DNA of 46,807 nt from a virus. Made by a program: the position numbers and the translations under genes. The notes below the pieces were generated by a model. It did not search any database, was not told where the DNA came from, and saw only the letters and a program-made list of their open reading frames with translations. How positions within the stretch are numbered: the stretch's first letter is position 1; each line of letters begins with the position of its first letter. Where the stretch lies: IMG/VR virus record IMGVR_UViG_3300007609_000035, positions 1 to 46,807 of that record, one strand, 5' to 3'. Of this stretch, positions 46,487 through 46,807 are shown in pieces.

Positions 46487-46807
46487 CTATTCAGTTAATG
46501 GTTCAACTTCATCTAAACTTGGCTGCGGATAAAATGCGTGCGTGTATCTTAGTACTTCTTCTACGGTTGTTAATGCGTTAATTTCTGTTTCAAATGTATC
46601 TGACTTTGTTACTATGTCAAGTCTTTCGTCTTTTATTTCTTGTGGTATCTCAACTGCTCTTTCAGCAAGTCTTGTAACATACCAATCAGTAGGTGATAAT
46701 AATTTACCAGCTTCTGTTTTAATAGCTTGTATCTTGCTTGCTTTTAACTCTGCAATGTCATAGTTAGGTTTTGTTTCAATAACATTTCCTTCCTCATCTA
46801 ATACATC
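46487..46807 (-). CDS. tail fibre assembly chaperone-like protein, 5' end cut by the right edge
   Basis: 106 codons run to a TAG at 46487-46489, one base before the fibre ATG. The middle (KLLSPTDWYVTRLAERAVEIPQEIKDERLDI) resembles the L-L-x-x-T-D-W-Y-V-x-R-x-x-E...I-P-x-x-I...R segment of phage tail-fibre assembly proteins. The C-terminus is Pro/Glu-rich. No start codon is visible before the edge. It probably helps fold or attach the adjacent fibre. Confidence 0.65.
   Translation of the reverse strand, partial: DVLDEEGNVIETKPNYDIAELKASKIQAIKTEAGKLLSPTDWYVTRLAERAVEIPQEIKDERLDIVTKSDTFETEINALTTVEEVLRYTHAFYPQPSLDEVEPLTE

Noticed and set aside
46542-46763. 73-residue plus-strand frame near the right edge
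   Set aside because: It opposes the minus-strand fibre-assembly-like gene, which has a recognisable motif and operon spacing.

Overview
The window looks like most of a tailed-phage genome of podovirus type that infects a member of the Bacteroidetes, probably a flavobacterium. The grounds are low G+C, genes without Shine-Dalgarno sites but with A-rich leaders, promoter-like sites matching the Bacteroidetes pattern (TTTG, about 19 bases, then TAnnTTTG), and a portal / major capsid / tail-connector / giant internal protein set of the kind seen in crAss-like and marine Bacteroidetes podoviruses. I saw no integrase, lysogeny repressor, tRNA, rRNA, CRISPR array or insertion sequence, so a lytic lifestyle is the simplest reading.

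The layout is two converging transcription units. The left unit (+, 551-15825) begins after about 335 bases of structured non-coding DNA. It opens with some two dozen very small early genes, mostly of unknown function, including a 33-residue zinc ribbon, an Api92/DUF1281-like protein, a small HTH protein, two single-span membrane peptides and a secreted double-psi beta-barrel (3D/RlpA-like) protein. A recombination and replication block follows: an ERF-like annealing protein candidate, a free-standing HNH homing endonuclease, a PD-(D/E)XK exonuclease, an SSB-like protein ending in DDLPF, a DnaA domain IV-like protein, a winged-helix replication initiator whose own coding sequence carries iteron-like repeats, and a T7-type primase-helicase. 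The unit ends with a metallophosphoesterase, a MazG-like protein and a DUF1064-like nuclease. No DNA polymerase gene is visible, which suggests the phage uses the host polymerase.

The right unit (-, read from 46807 down to 16029) is the virion operon. In transcription order it holds a truncated tail-fibre-assembly-like gene, a large receptor-binding fibre with an internal duplication, a small protein, a GroES-like protein, a small-terminase candidate, the large terminase, portal, scaffold, major capsid protein, three head-to-tail connector or structural proteins, and a 1383-residue tail protein with Cys-Pro modules joined by Thr-rich linkers. Next comes a tightly coupled cassette (43-residue peptide, glycosyltransferase, radical SAM/SPASM enzyme, second glycosyltransferase), then a second Thr-rich surface protein, another tail protein and three internal (ejection) proteins, the last 1982 residues long. 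The two units meet at a hairpin terminator near 15901-15929.

The most interesting candidate system is the glycosyltransferase-radical SAM-glycosyltransferase cassette, which sits between the only two genes encoding long Thr-rich tracts. I infer that it may modify the virion's own Thr-rich fibres. The second is a lambda-like origin: five GTCACGAG-type repeats at an 11-12 base pitch and five 9-base AT-rich repeats inside the replication initiator gene. The third is a recurrent intergenic hairpin (GGGGG, 8-base loop, CCCCC) found on both strands.
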